From positions 1 through 9,782 of the forward strand of contig JASLBU010000205.1 in assembly GCA_030146365.1 (NCBI GenBank): DNA of 9,782 nt, written 5' to 3'. Made by a program: the position numbers and the translations under genes. The stretch comes from Candidatus Limnocylindria bacterium. Lineage in GTDB: Bacteria; Chloroflexota; Limnocylindria; QHBO01. Below, piece after piece: positions 1 through 7,405 of the stretch (position 1 is its first letter; every line of letters begins with the position of its first letter). The notes beneath the pieces are model-generated. The model saw only the letters and a program-made list of their open reading frames with translations. It had not been told where the DNA came from and did no database searches.

Positions 1-1017
1 ACGGCGTCACTCGCGGAGCACGGCATGGCCGTGCCGTTCGGGGACACCGGAACCGTGGGGATCGCCGGGCTCACGCTTGGCGGCGGCATCGGCTGGCTGG
101 CGCGGAAGCACGGCCTGGCGATCGACGCGCTCCAGGCCGTCGAGATCGTGACCGCCGATGGCCACGTCCGGACGGCGTCGGAGACGGAGCACCCGGACCT
201 GTTCTGGGCGATCCGCGGCGGCGGGGGGAACTTCGGCGTCGTCACGCGCTTCAAGTACCGCATGGTGGCGGTCGGTGAGGTGCTCGGTGGTGCGATCTTC
301 CTCCCTGCGACCCGCGACGTCCTGCGAAGCCTGGTTCCCATCGCGGCGAGCGCTCCGGAGGAGCTGACGACCATCGGCTTCATCATGCCCACGCCCCCGC
401 TGCCCTTCGTGCCGGAGCAGCACCACGGTACGCCGAGCCTGGGCCTGATGTTCGTCTACGCCGGTGACCCCGAGGAAGGCCGCGCGGCGATCGCACCGTT
501 CCTCTCCGTGGCGCAGCCGTACGGCGTGGCGGCAATGCCGATGCCGTATCCGGGCATCTACGAGTTCACGAAGGAGGGCGGCGTGCCGGCCGCCAGCACC
601 ACGCGCTCGGTGTTCATGGACGTCCTCGACGACGCCTCGGTGGACGCCATCCTCGCCGCCATCTACTCCGCGCCGGAGTCGTTCATGATCCAGCTTCGGG
701 TCTTGGGCGGAGCGATGAGCCGGGTGCCGGTCAGCGCAACCGCCTTCGCGCACCGCTCCGCGATGGTGCAGGTCACGATCATCAACGTGCTTGACGATCC
801 CTCCGTCACCGACGAGGCGGTGGCGTGGAACCGGGCGCTGTTCTCCAACCTGGAACCGAAGTCGACCGGCGTCTACGTCAACTTCCTGGAGGACGAAGGC
901 TCCGACCGCATCCGGGCGGCATACTCGCCGGCGACCTACGAGCGGCTCGCCGCCATCAAGCGACGGTACGATCGCTGGAACGTGTTCCACCGCAACCAGA
1001 ACATTCTGCCGGCCTGA
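1..1017 (+). CDS. FAD-dependent oxidase, berberine-bridge-enzyme-like (5' truncated)
   Basis: Partial gene: the reading frame is open from base 1, so the start lies left of the window, and 338 residues are visible up to TGA at 1015-1017. It belongs to the PCMH-type FAD-linked oxidases with a C-terminal BBE domain, which oxidise sugars, alcohols or secondary metabolites with oxygen. Evidence is the FAD-binding stretch VGIAGLTLGGGIGWLARKHG (visible residues 19-38), the WAIRGGGGNFGVVTRF segment near residues 70-85, and the closing BBE motif NVFHRNQNI. The position that carries the second flavin link (Cys) in bicovalent members, three residues before VG, is Thr16, so at most a single His-FAD bond is expected; that His would lie outside the window. 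An ATG at 25 exists, but family homology continues upstream of it. Family members are usually about 450-470 residues, so roughly a quarter is missing. Substrate unknown. Confidence 0.88.
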   Translation, partial: TASLAEHGMAVPFGDTGTVGIAGLTLGGGIGWLARKHGLAIDALQAVEIVTADGHVRTASETEHPDLFWAIRGGGGNFGVVTRFKYRMVAVGEVLGGAIFLPATRDVLRSLVPIAASAPEELTTIGFIMPTPPLPFVPEQHHGTPSLGLMFVYAGDPEEGRAAIAPFLSVAQPYGVAAMPMPYPGIYEFTKEGGVPAASTTRSVFMDVLDDASVDAILAAIYSAPESFMIQLRVLGGAMSRVPVSATAFAHRSAMVQVTIINVLDDPSVTDEAVAWNRALFSNLEPKSTGVYVNFLEDEGSDRIRAAYSPATYERLAAIKRRYDRWNVFHRNQNILPA

Positions 1018-1032
1018 GCGGCCACGGCACGG

Positions 1033-1065
1033 CGAAGCCCCGGGGGATGAGCCCTCGGGGCTTCG
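1033..1065. terminator. Strong hairpin, probable bidirectional terminator
   Basis: A perfect 10-base inverted repeat (CGAAGCCCCG at 1033-1042 and its complement at 1056-1065) extends inward by one G-T and three G-C pairs to a 14-pair stem with a 5-base loop (1047-1051). It sits 15 bases after the oxidase stop and just beyond the 3' end of the minus-strand tRNA, so it can serve both convergent units. Neither side has a clear T tract, so it may act as a weakly intrinsic terminator or an RNA 3' end stabiliser. Confidence 0.65.
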
Positions 1066-1074
1066 TGGTCGGAA

Positions 1075-1150
1075 TGGAGCGGGAGACGGGGATCGAACCC
1101 GCGGCCTCAACCTTGGGAAGGTCGCGCTCTGCCAGCTGAGCTACTCCCGC
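1075..1150 (-). tRNA. tRNA-Gly, anticodon CCC
   Basis: On the minus strand a complete cloverleaf reads from 1150 to 1075. The acceptor stem GCGGGAG pairs with CTCCCGC, the D-stem is GCTC/GAGC, and the anticodon stem CGACC/GGTTG contains one G-U pair. The 7-base loop TTCCCAA carries anticodon CCC at 1117-1115, which reads GGG (glycine). The T-arm is GCGGG-TTCGATC-CCCGT. Discriminator T and an encoded CCA end the gene at 1078-1075. There is no intron and the variable loop is short. Confidence 0.96.
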
Positions 1151-1167
1151 CCGGGACTCGGACGGCG

Positions 1168-1195
1168 ATTCTACCCGATGCCGGCCACGGGTCGC
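1168..1195 (-). promoter_or_regulatory. Promoter for tRNA-Gly
   Basis: On the minus strand TAGAAT (1173-1168, five of six bases of the -10 consensus) lies 17 bases before the mature tRNA 5' end. GCGACC (1195-1190, three of six for the -35) is 16 bases further upstream. Transcription would start near 1161 and give a short 5' leader for RNase P. The tRNA could also be read through from rsgA, which ends upstream on the same strand. Confidence 0.55.
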
Positions 1196-1248
1196 CGCTC
1201 CGGGACAGGGCGAACGAGGGCACGTCGCTCGGCACCCACGGCGCTCGC

Positions 1249-2175
1249 TCAGGCGGCGAGGTCGCCGGTCAGCATGCGGCGGTAAGAGTCGTAACGGTCC
1301 TCGCCGATGGCGCCTGCCTCGACGGCGCCGCGCACGCCGCACCGGGGCTCGTGGAGGTGGGTGCAGTCGTTGAAGGCGCACCGCCCGAGGTGGGCGCGGA
1401 ACTCGCGGAAGCACCAGGCCAGCTCCGATGCAGGGATCTCCCAGAGGCCGAGCTCGCGGATGCCGGGCGTGTCCGCCACGTACCCTCCATCGGGGTGCTC
1501 GAGCGCCAGCAGCTCGGCATGCGTCGTCGTGTGCTTCCCCTTGCCGCTCTCCACCGACGACACCTCGCCGGTGGCCAGCTGGAGCCCTGGTTGGAGCGCG
1601 TTGAGCAGCGTCGACTTCCCGACGCCCGACGGGCCCGTGACGATGGACAGGCTGCCGGCCAGTCGCCCTCGGAGTTCGTCGACGCCGATGCCGCCCTTTG
1701 CGCTGGCGTAGATGACGTCGTAGCCGATGCGCTCGTAGGGGCCGAAGATGGCGCCCGCCGCCTCGATGCCGAGGAGGTCGACCTTGTTGGCGACGATGAG
1801 CGCGGGCACCTCGTTGTATTCGGCCACGACCAGGAAGCGATCGATGAGCCTCCGATTGGGCGGCGGCCGGTCGACGGCGAACACGACGGTCACGAGGTCC
1901 GGATTTGCGACGATCACATCCTCCCGCCACGACCCGCGCGGGCCGGGCTGGCGGCGGCTGAACCGTCGCTCACGGGGGACCACGGCGGCGATGGCGCCCG
2001 TCCCGTCCGGCAGGCGCTCGACCTGTACGCGATCGCCGATGACGGCGAGGTCCGACGTCTGACGGTCGCGCTTCACCCGCCCGCGCAGCCGTGCCTCGAC
2101 CAGGTCCCCCTCGTCCGTGGCGATCGTGTAGAAGCCCGATCGGGCACGAAGGACGAGGCCGCGCGCCATCGTCAT
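1249..2175 (-). CDS. rsgA: Ribosome small subunit-dependent GTPase A
   Basis: RsgA (YjeQ/YloQ) is a circularly permuted GTPase that checks late 30S subunit maturation in the cytoplasm. The 308-residue protein has the family layout. An N-terminal OB-fold region covers about residues 1-75. G motifs follow in permuted order: NKVD (G4, 130-133), SAK (G5, 158-160), GPSGVGKS (P-loop, 181-188), switch I GKGKHTTT (211-218) and DTPG (G3, 235-238). A C-terminal zinc knuckle has C266-x4-C271-x-H273-x5-C279. Length matches B. subtilis RsgA. The ATG at 2175 is preferred because it overlaps the stop of the upstream acetyltransferase gene (ATGA at 2175-2172), which suggests translational coupling; a second ATG at 2169 would remove two residues. 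The frame stays open upstream to 2439, but that stretch lies inside the acetyltransferase gene and is not RsgA-like. Confidence 0.95.
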   Translation of the reverse strand: MTMARGLVLRARSGFYTIATDEGDLVEARLRGRVKRDRQTSDLAVIGDRVQVERLPDGTGAIAAVVPRERRFSRRQPGPRGSWREDVIVANPDLVTVVFAVDRPPPNRRLIDRFLVVAEYNEVPALIVANKVDLLGIEAAGAIFGPYERIGYDVIYASAKGGIGVDELRGRLAGSLSIVTGPSGVGKSTLLNALQPGLQLATGEVSSVESGKGKHTTTHAELLALEHPDGGYVADTPGIRELGLWEIPASELAWCFREFRAHLGRCAFNDCTHLHEPRCGVRGAVEAGAIGEDRYDSYRRMLTGDLAA

Positions 2176-3032
2176 CCGAGGGCGCCGACGACGTTGCCGT
2201 AGATGGTGTCGTCTCGGCGGACGACCGCCGGCCCGCGCCCCATGCGCCCGTCCCATGGCGTGACGGTCGCGCCACGGCCCTCGAGCCAGGCGACGCCTGC
2301 CCGGTTCGCGGTCGGCAGGTTGAGCGTGAGCTCCGCGGTGGAGGGGGCGCGCTGGAAGGCGGAATGCACGATCGCCTCCGCGACGCCCGGATCGTCCCCG
2401 AGGAACGGCCCCAGCCGGTCTCCGTCCGGCCGCACCCACGCGTAGCCGACCATGGCGCCGTGGCGGCGGGCGACGAGGAGCGGCCGTCGGGGGTCCTCGA
2501 GCATCGGCGCGAGGAGCGCGCCGCGGTCTCCGCCGAAGCGTGGAGCGTCGTAGGCGGCGAGTGCTGCCAGGTCGTCAGGCCCGGCCTCCGCGACGTCGAG
2601 CTCGATCGGGCTCGTCCATCCCGCCTCACGTGGTAGGCGTGCCATGGCGCTCGGGTCGGCGGATTCGAAGCCGTGGCGCCGATAGAGCGACCGGCCCTCG
2701 GGAGTGGCGTACAGCTCGAGCCGCGTACAGCCGCGGGCCTCCAGTTCTGCCATGACGTCGCCCAGCAGGGCCGCCCCGAGACCCCGTCGCCGGTACTCGG
2801 CGGAGACGACCATGTTGCCCACGAACCCGAGGGCTCCGTAGGCCGTGCCGGAGCCGACAGCCACGACGCGGCCATCCGGGTCCCGCACCACGACGGTGCG
2901 TGCCGGCGGCCTGATGGCCGCTCGCAGCGCCCAGTCGTGGGCTGCCCATCCGACGGACGTGCGGAGCGCGGTGATGGCGGGCAGGTCACGCTCGTCGGCG
3001 AGGCGGAGACTGAGGCCGTCGGGAAGGGTCAT
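2172..3032 (-). CDS. Tandem GNAT-family N-acetyltransferase
   Basis: The 286-residue protein contains two GNAT folds. The N-terminal domain (about 1-140) has the acetyl-CoA motif A: a beta strand GNMVVSAEY followed by the pyrophosphate-binding loop RRRGLG (81-86), then the usual LYRRHGF segment (117-122). The C-terminal domain (about 145-286) resembles the Acetyltransf_18/YitH type, with DAPRFGGDR near 162-170, LLVARRHGAMVGYAWVRP near 185-202 and a GPFLGDDP turn near 208-215. Such proteins transfer an acetyl group from acetyl-CoA to an amine; the substrate cannot be read from the sequence. The ATG at 3032 fits the domain start. Its stop TGA (2174-2172) overlaps the rsgA start, so the two genes are probably co-transcribed. 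No functional link between the families is known to me; it may be a housekeeping pairing or simply a promoter donor. Confidence 0.88.
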   Translation of the reverse strand: MTLPDGLSLRLADERDLPAITALRTSVGWAAHDWALRAAIRPPARTVVVRDPDGRVVAVGSGTAYGALGFVGNMVVSAEYRRRGLGAALLGDVMAELEARGCTRLELYATPEGRSLYRRHGFESADPSAMARLPREAGWTSPIELDVAEAGPDDLAALAAYDAPRFGGDRGALLAPMLEDPRRPLLVARRHGAMVGYAWVRPDGDRLGPFLGDDPGVAEAIVHSAFQRAPSTAELTLNLPTANRAGVAWLEGRGATVTPWDGRMGRGPAVVRRDDTIYGNVVGALG

Positions 3033-3098
3033 CGGCGGATGAGTCTACCGACGTGGCCAGTACGATGGCCACGATGCACCCCGCCGCGCGTACCGCCC
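3033..3098. promoter_or_regulatory. Short divergent promoter region
   Basis: These 66 bases separate the divergent acetyltransferase and reductase genes. On the minus strand TAGACT (3047-3042) is a -10-like TAnnnT box whose predicted start falls at or near the acetyltransferase ATG at 3032, which suggests a leaderless or near-leaderless transcript. On the plus strand TACGAT (3061-3066) is a similar box for the reductase. No convincing -35 hexamers are visible for either. Low certainty. Confidence 0.3.
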
Positions 3099-4304
3099 GT
3101 GCCTGACGAAGCGGCCGACCTCCTGCTCGTCGGCGGCGGCGTGGCGGCCGTCCGGTGCGCCCGCCAGCTGCGGCGTGAAGGCTTCGCCGGCTCGATCGTG
3201 CTGGTCGGGGCCGAGGATGCGCTGCCATACAACCGGCCCCCGCTGACCAAGGAGCTCCTGCGAGACGACCTGGCGGATGAGCTGGTCGCGGCGGAGCCGG
3301 AGGCCTGGTACGCGCGGCGCTCCATCGACCTTCGCCGCGGAGTCACGGTGGCAGCCGTCGACCCGGCAACCCGCGTGGCCGCGCTGTCGGACGGCCGCAC
3401 GCTCTCGTTCGGCCACTGCCTGATCGCCACCGGTGCCCGAGCGCGCGAGCTGCGCCTGCCCGGCGGCGAGCGTGTGCACACGGTGCGTACGCTCTCGGAG
3501 GCCCGGGCCCTTCGAGCGGCCGCCTCGTCGCTGCCGGCCGGCGCGCCGGCGGTCGTCATCGGCGGCAGCTTCATCGGCATCGAGGTCGCGTCGAGCCTGG
3601 CGGCCATCCAGCTGCGGCCGACGATCGTCGAGGCGGGCAGCCAGCTGTGGGGCGGGCGCCTGGGCGCGGTGCTGGCCGACTGGGCGAGCGCGGTCCTGGG
3701 CGAGGCCGGGATCGACGTCCGGACCTCCGCCACGGTGTCAGGCATCGACTCCGCTGCCGTCATCGCCGGCACGGAGCGGCTTCCGGCCCAGCTGGTCGTG
3801 GCGGGAATCGGGGCTGTCCCGCTCGACGATCTGGCACGAGCCGCAGGCCTGGACGTGGCCAACGGGATCAACGTCGGCGACGACCACCGTTCCTCGCACC
3901 CGGCAGTCTGGGCGGCGGGCGATGTCGCGCGCGTCGACGGCTCGCGATTCGAGCACTGGCACGCCGCCCGCGACGGCGGCGCGCGTGCCGCGCGCTCGAT
4001 GCTGGGGCTTCCGCTCGAGCGCCGCTTGGCACCCTGGGTCTTCACCGAGGTGGCCGGCATCCCGCTGGACATCGTGGGCGATCCGCCCGGGTGGGACCGC
4101 GAGGAGTGGCTCATCGACGGCCGCGTGTTGGCTCATGTGGTCGCTGGGCGAGTAGTGCGGCTGGCGGCCATCGGCGGGGCGGTGGATGCCGGGCGGCTGC
4201 GCGCGCTGCTGGCGGCGGGACTGGGGCCGGCAGAGATCAAGGCAGCGCTGCGCCCACCTGACGACCTGCGGGTGCGCGGGGATCCACGGGTTCCGGTCGG
4301 TTGA
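3099..4304 (+). CDS. FAD/NAD(P)H-dependent ferredoxin reductase (BphA4-like)
   Basis: Predicted flavoprotein that passes electrons from NAD(P)H through FAD to a small [2Fe-2S] protein. With the GTG start at 3099 it has 401 residues, normal for the BphA4/rubredoxin-reductase type. The FAD site VGGGVAA (11-17) is followed by the family signature PYNRPPLTKELL (43-54). The NAD(P)H Rossmann motif is VIGGSFIG (153-160), and the second FAD contact is WAAGDVA (271-277) with HWHAARDGGARAA after it. The last 80 or so residues resemble the reductase C-terminal domain. GTG is chosen because it puts the FAD loop at the usual distance from the N-terminus and leaves room for a divergent promoter; an in-frame ATG at 3039 would add 20 arginine/proline-rich residues without family support. 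It ends 96 bases before sufB, and its stop codon lies inside the probable sufB promoter, so it seems to be a separate unit or a read-through leader to the SUF operon. Confidence 0.9.
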   Translation: MPDEAADLLLVGGGVAAVRCARQLRREGFAGSIVLVGAEDALPYNRPPLTKELLRDDLADELVAAEPEAWYARRSIDLRRGVTVAAVDPATRVAALSDGRTLSFGHCLIATGARARELRLPGGERVHTVRTLSEARALRAAASSLPAGAPAVVIGGSFIGIEVASSLAAIQLRPTIVEAGSQLWGGRLGAVLADWASAVLGEAGIDVRTSATVSGIDSAAVIAGTERLPAQLVVAGIGAVPLDDLARAAGLDVANGINVGDDHRSSHPAVWAAGDVARVDGSRFEHWHAARDGGARAARSMLGLPLERRLAPWVFTEVAGIPLDIVGDPPGWDREEWLIDGRVLAHVVAGRVVRLAAIGGAVDAGRLRALLAAGLGPAEIKAALRPPDDLRVRGDPRVPVG

Positions 4305-4329
4305 CCCGGAAGCCCCCCTGGGAGACAAT
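4301..4329 (+). promoter_or_regulatory. Sigma70-type promoter of the SUF operon
   Basis: TTGACC (4301-4306, five of six bases of the -35 consensus) is followed after exactly 17 bases by GACAAT (4324-4329, four of six for the -10). Transcription would begin near 4336 and leave a leader of about 65 bases before the sufB ATG. The -35 box includes the TGA stop of the reductase gene. Motif match only. Confidence 0.6.
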
Positions 4330-4341
4330 GGCGGCGTAACA

Positions 4342-4396
4342 CCGACCATTTCAGTCGGGATTGGCCGATGGGCGTCCCGACTCGAGTCCTCGAGGA
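4342..4396 (+). promoter_or_regulatory. sufB leader with competing inverted repeats; operator or RNA switch candidate
   Basis: Several dyads lie between the predicted transcription start and sufB. CCGAC (4342-4346) can pair with GTCGG (4354-4358) across 7 bases. AGTCGGGA (4353-4360) is perfectly complementary to TCCCGACT (4375-4382) across 14 bases. The two stems share 4354-4358 and exclude each other. Further on, GACTCGAGTC (4379-4388) and TCCTCGAGGA (4387-4396) are perfect 10-base palindromes; as RNA, 4381-4385 can pair with 4390-4394 and hide part of the Shine-Dalgarno. The region may be a DNA operator, for example for the operon's Rrf2 protein, or a translational RNA switch. No T tract is present, so transcription attenuation is less likely. 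Confidence 0.4.
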
Positions 4397-4397
4397 G
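4392..4397 (+). promoter_or_regulatory. Ribosome binding site of sufB
   Basis: GAGGAG ends three bases before the ATG at 4401. Spacing is short but it is the best Shine-Dalgarno match around, and it supports 4401 rather than the in-frame ATG at 4368 as the sufB start. It overlaps the palindrome at 4387-4396. Confidence 0.55.
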
Positions 4398-4400
4398 CGC

Positions 4401-5810
<1,410 letters not shown>

Positions 5811-5815
5811 GCGCG

Positions 5816-7069
5816 ATGAGCCTCACCCAGGCCGCCTCGGCCATCGATGCCGAGGCGATCGGGCGCATCAGCGACCGATACGACGAGCCCGCCTGGCTGC
5901 GATCTTTGCGCGCTCGATGGTGGCAGCGCGCCGCCACGACGCCCCAGCCCACCGGGCAGGAAGAGGAGTGGCGCCGCACTTCTCTGGACGGGCTGCCGCG
6001 CAGCGCCGAGCTTCTGCTGGGTGCGCCCGCGCTGGAGACGAACCTGCCCCCGGCCGCCGCCGAAGCGGGGGTGATTTTGACCGATCTGCGGACCGCGACC
6101 CGTGAGCACCCCCAGCTCCTCGAGCGCCATCTCGGGCAGGTGGAAGGGCCCGCATCGCACGCGCACTTCTGGGCTCTGGCCCACGCTGCGTGGACGGGCG
6201 GTCTCTTCTGCTTCGTGCCGCGCGGGGTGATCGTCGACGGGACGGTCCTCGCTCGGTTGACGCTGCCGGACCCCGATGCCGCGTTCCACCCGGTCACGCT
6301 GATCGTCGCCGAGGAGGACAGCGCCATCACCCTGCTCGAGGAGATCGCCTCCCCCCACGGCGGCAGTGGCTGGTACGGCGGCGTCGTCGACCTGCGCGCG
6401 GGCGCGTCGGCACGGGTGCGCTACGCGAACCTCCAGCAGCTCGGCGACGGCGCCTGGCGCGTCGGGGCGGCACGGGTGTCGGTGGATCGCGACGCGGAGG
6501 TGACGACCCTGAACGCGGAGGTCGGCTCACGCGTCACGAAGCTCGGCCTCGACGTCCTGATGACCGGCAAAGGCGGCACCTCGAAGGTGCTCGGCCTGCT
6601 GGCGGCGGGCGACGACCAGAAGATCGACATCAACACCGTCCAGGACCTCGCCGCGGACCACACCACCAGCGACCTGCTGTACCTCTCGGCGCTGTACGAC
6701 CGGGCGCATGCCTCGTTCTACGGCGTGACCAACGTGCGGCACGGGACGAAGCAGACGAGCAGCTACCAGGAGTGTCGAAACCTGCTCCTCAGCCCGGAAG
6801 CCGGGGCGGAGCCCATCCCGGTCCTGGAGATCGCCGCGAACGACATCCTGCGCTGCGGTCACGGCGCGACCGCTGGCGCCATCGATCCGACGACGCTGTT
6901 CTACGCCCAGACACGCGGCCTGGACGCCGACGCGGCGGAGCGCATGATCGTGCGCGGCTTCTTCGAGCAGGTCGTGGCGCAGATCGCCGACGAGACGATC
7001 CGCGCGCGCGTGCTGGCGGCGCTCGCGGCCCGCATCGGTTCCGCGGCGTCGGACGAGGTGGCGGCGTGA
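5816..7069 (+). CDS. sufD: Fe-S cluster assembly protein SufD
   Basis: SufD is a paralogue of SufB that pairs with it and with SufC in the SufBCD scaffold and is needed for iron acquisition during cluster building. The 417-residue protein shows the family order: a variable N-terminal helical part with EEEWRRTSLDGL (about 49-60), the central HAAWTGGLFCFVPRGVIVDG segment, the beta-helix core, and the conserved end DQKIDINTVQDLAADHTTSD ... SSYQECRNLLLSPEA ... CGHGATAGAIDPTTLFYAQTRGL. His349 (codon 6860-6862), in the HGAT motif, matches the conserved His (E. coli His360) that faces SufB Cys405. Identity to SufB is low in the first third, as usual. It starts 5 bases after sufB, with only a weak Shine-Dalgarno, so translation is likely coupled. 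Its stop overlaps the start of the Rieske gene by 4 bases. Confidence 0.95.
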   Translation: MSLTQAASAIDAEAIGRISDRYDEPAWLRSLRARWWQRAATTPQPTGQEEEWRRTSLDGLPRSAELLLGAPALETNLPPAAAEAGVILTDLRTATREHPQLLERHLGQVEGPASHAHFWALAHAAWTGGLFCFVPRGVIVDGTVLARLTLPDPDAAFHPVTLIVAEEDSAITLLEEIASPHGGSGWYGGVVDLRAGASARVRYANLQQLGDGAWRVGAARVSVDRDAEVTTLNAEVGSRVTKLGLDVLMTGKGGTSKVLGLLAAGDDQKIDINTVQDLAADHTTSDLLYLSALYDRAHASFYGVTNVRHGTKQTSSYQECRNLLLSPEAGAEPIPVLEIAANDILRCGHGATAGAIDPTTLFYAQTRGLDADAAERMIVRGFFEQVVAQIADETIRARVLAALAARIGSAASDEVAA

Positions 7070-7401
7070 CCGCCCTCGAGCGTCCGATCTCCGGCTTCGT
7101 CAGCGTTGCCCGCGTGGGCGACGTCGCCCCGGGGACCGTGCGAGTGGTGGAGGTCGACGGCCGATCGCTGTGCGTCGGGCTCACCGAGGACGGGGTGTGG
7201 GGCGCGATCGACAACGTCTGCACCCATGACGGTGGCACCCTGGGCGAGGGGGAGCTGGACGAGACCGGCGTCGAGTGCCCCCGCCATGGTGGCCGCTTCG
7301 ACCTGTTCACCGGCCGCGTCCTCGCCCTGCCGCCGGTTCGACCGGTGACCGCCTACGAGACCGTGGTGGACGGCGACGTCGTCCGGGTCCGGCTGCGGTG
7401 A
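7066..7401 (+). CDS. Rieske-type [2Fe-2S] ferredoxin (non-heme) of the SUF operon
   Basis: A small 111-residue Rieske protein with the cluster motif C52-T-H54 and, after 16 residues, C71-PR-H74, so two Cys and two His ligands are all present. There is no signal peptide or membrane segment, and it is the length of soluble bacterial Rieske ferredoxins of the BphA3/NirD type rather than a bc1 subunit. The start is GTG at 7066, which overlaps the sufD stop (GTGA at 7066-7069); no ATG lies upstream in a fitting place. Its place between sufD and sufC is known from actinobacterial SUF loci, where its exact role is not settled. It may deliver electrons for cluster assembly, perhaps from the reductase encoded at 3099-4304, but this is inference. 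The next gene starts 4 bases after its stop. Confidence 0.93.
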   Translation: MTALERPISGFVSVARVGDVAPGTVRVVEVDGRSLCVGLTEDGVWGAIDNVCTHDGGTLGEGELDETGVECPRHGGRFDLFTGRVLALPPVRPVTAYETVVDGDVVRVRLR

Positions 7402-7405
7402 CACG

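Noticed and set aside
2176..2439. N-terminal extension of rsgA to an upstream start at 2439
   Set aside because: This stretch lies within the acetyltransferase gene in another frame and shows no RsgA homology; the overlap start at 2175 gives the normal length.
2673..3098. N-terminal extension of the ferredoxin reductase
   Set aside because: The open frame upstream is antisense to the acetyltransferase gene, and the FAD-binding loop expected near the N-terminus falls right after 3099.
6190..7401. 403-codon plus-strand frame through sufD into the Rieske gene, as a fusion protein
   Set aside because: Only the last part (from 7066) is Rieske-like; the earlier part is sufD read in the wrong frame, Arg-rich and without domains.
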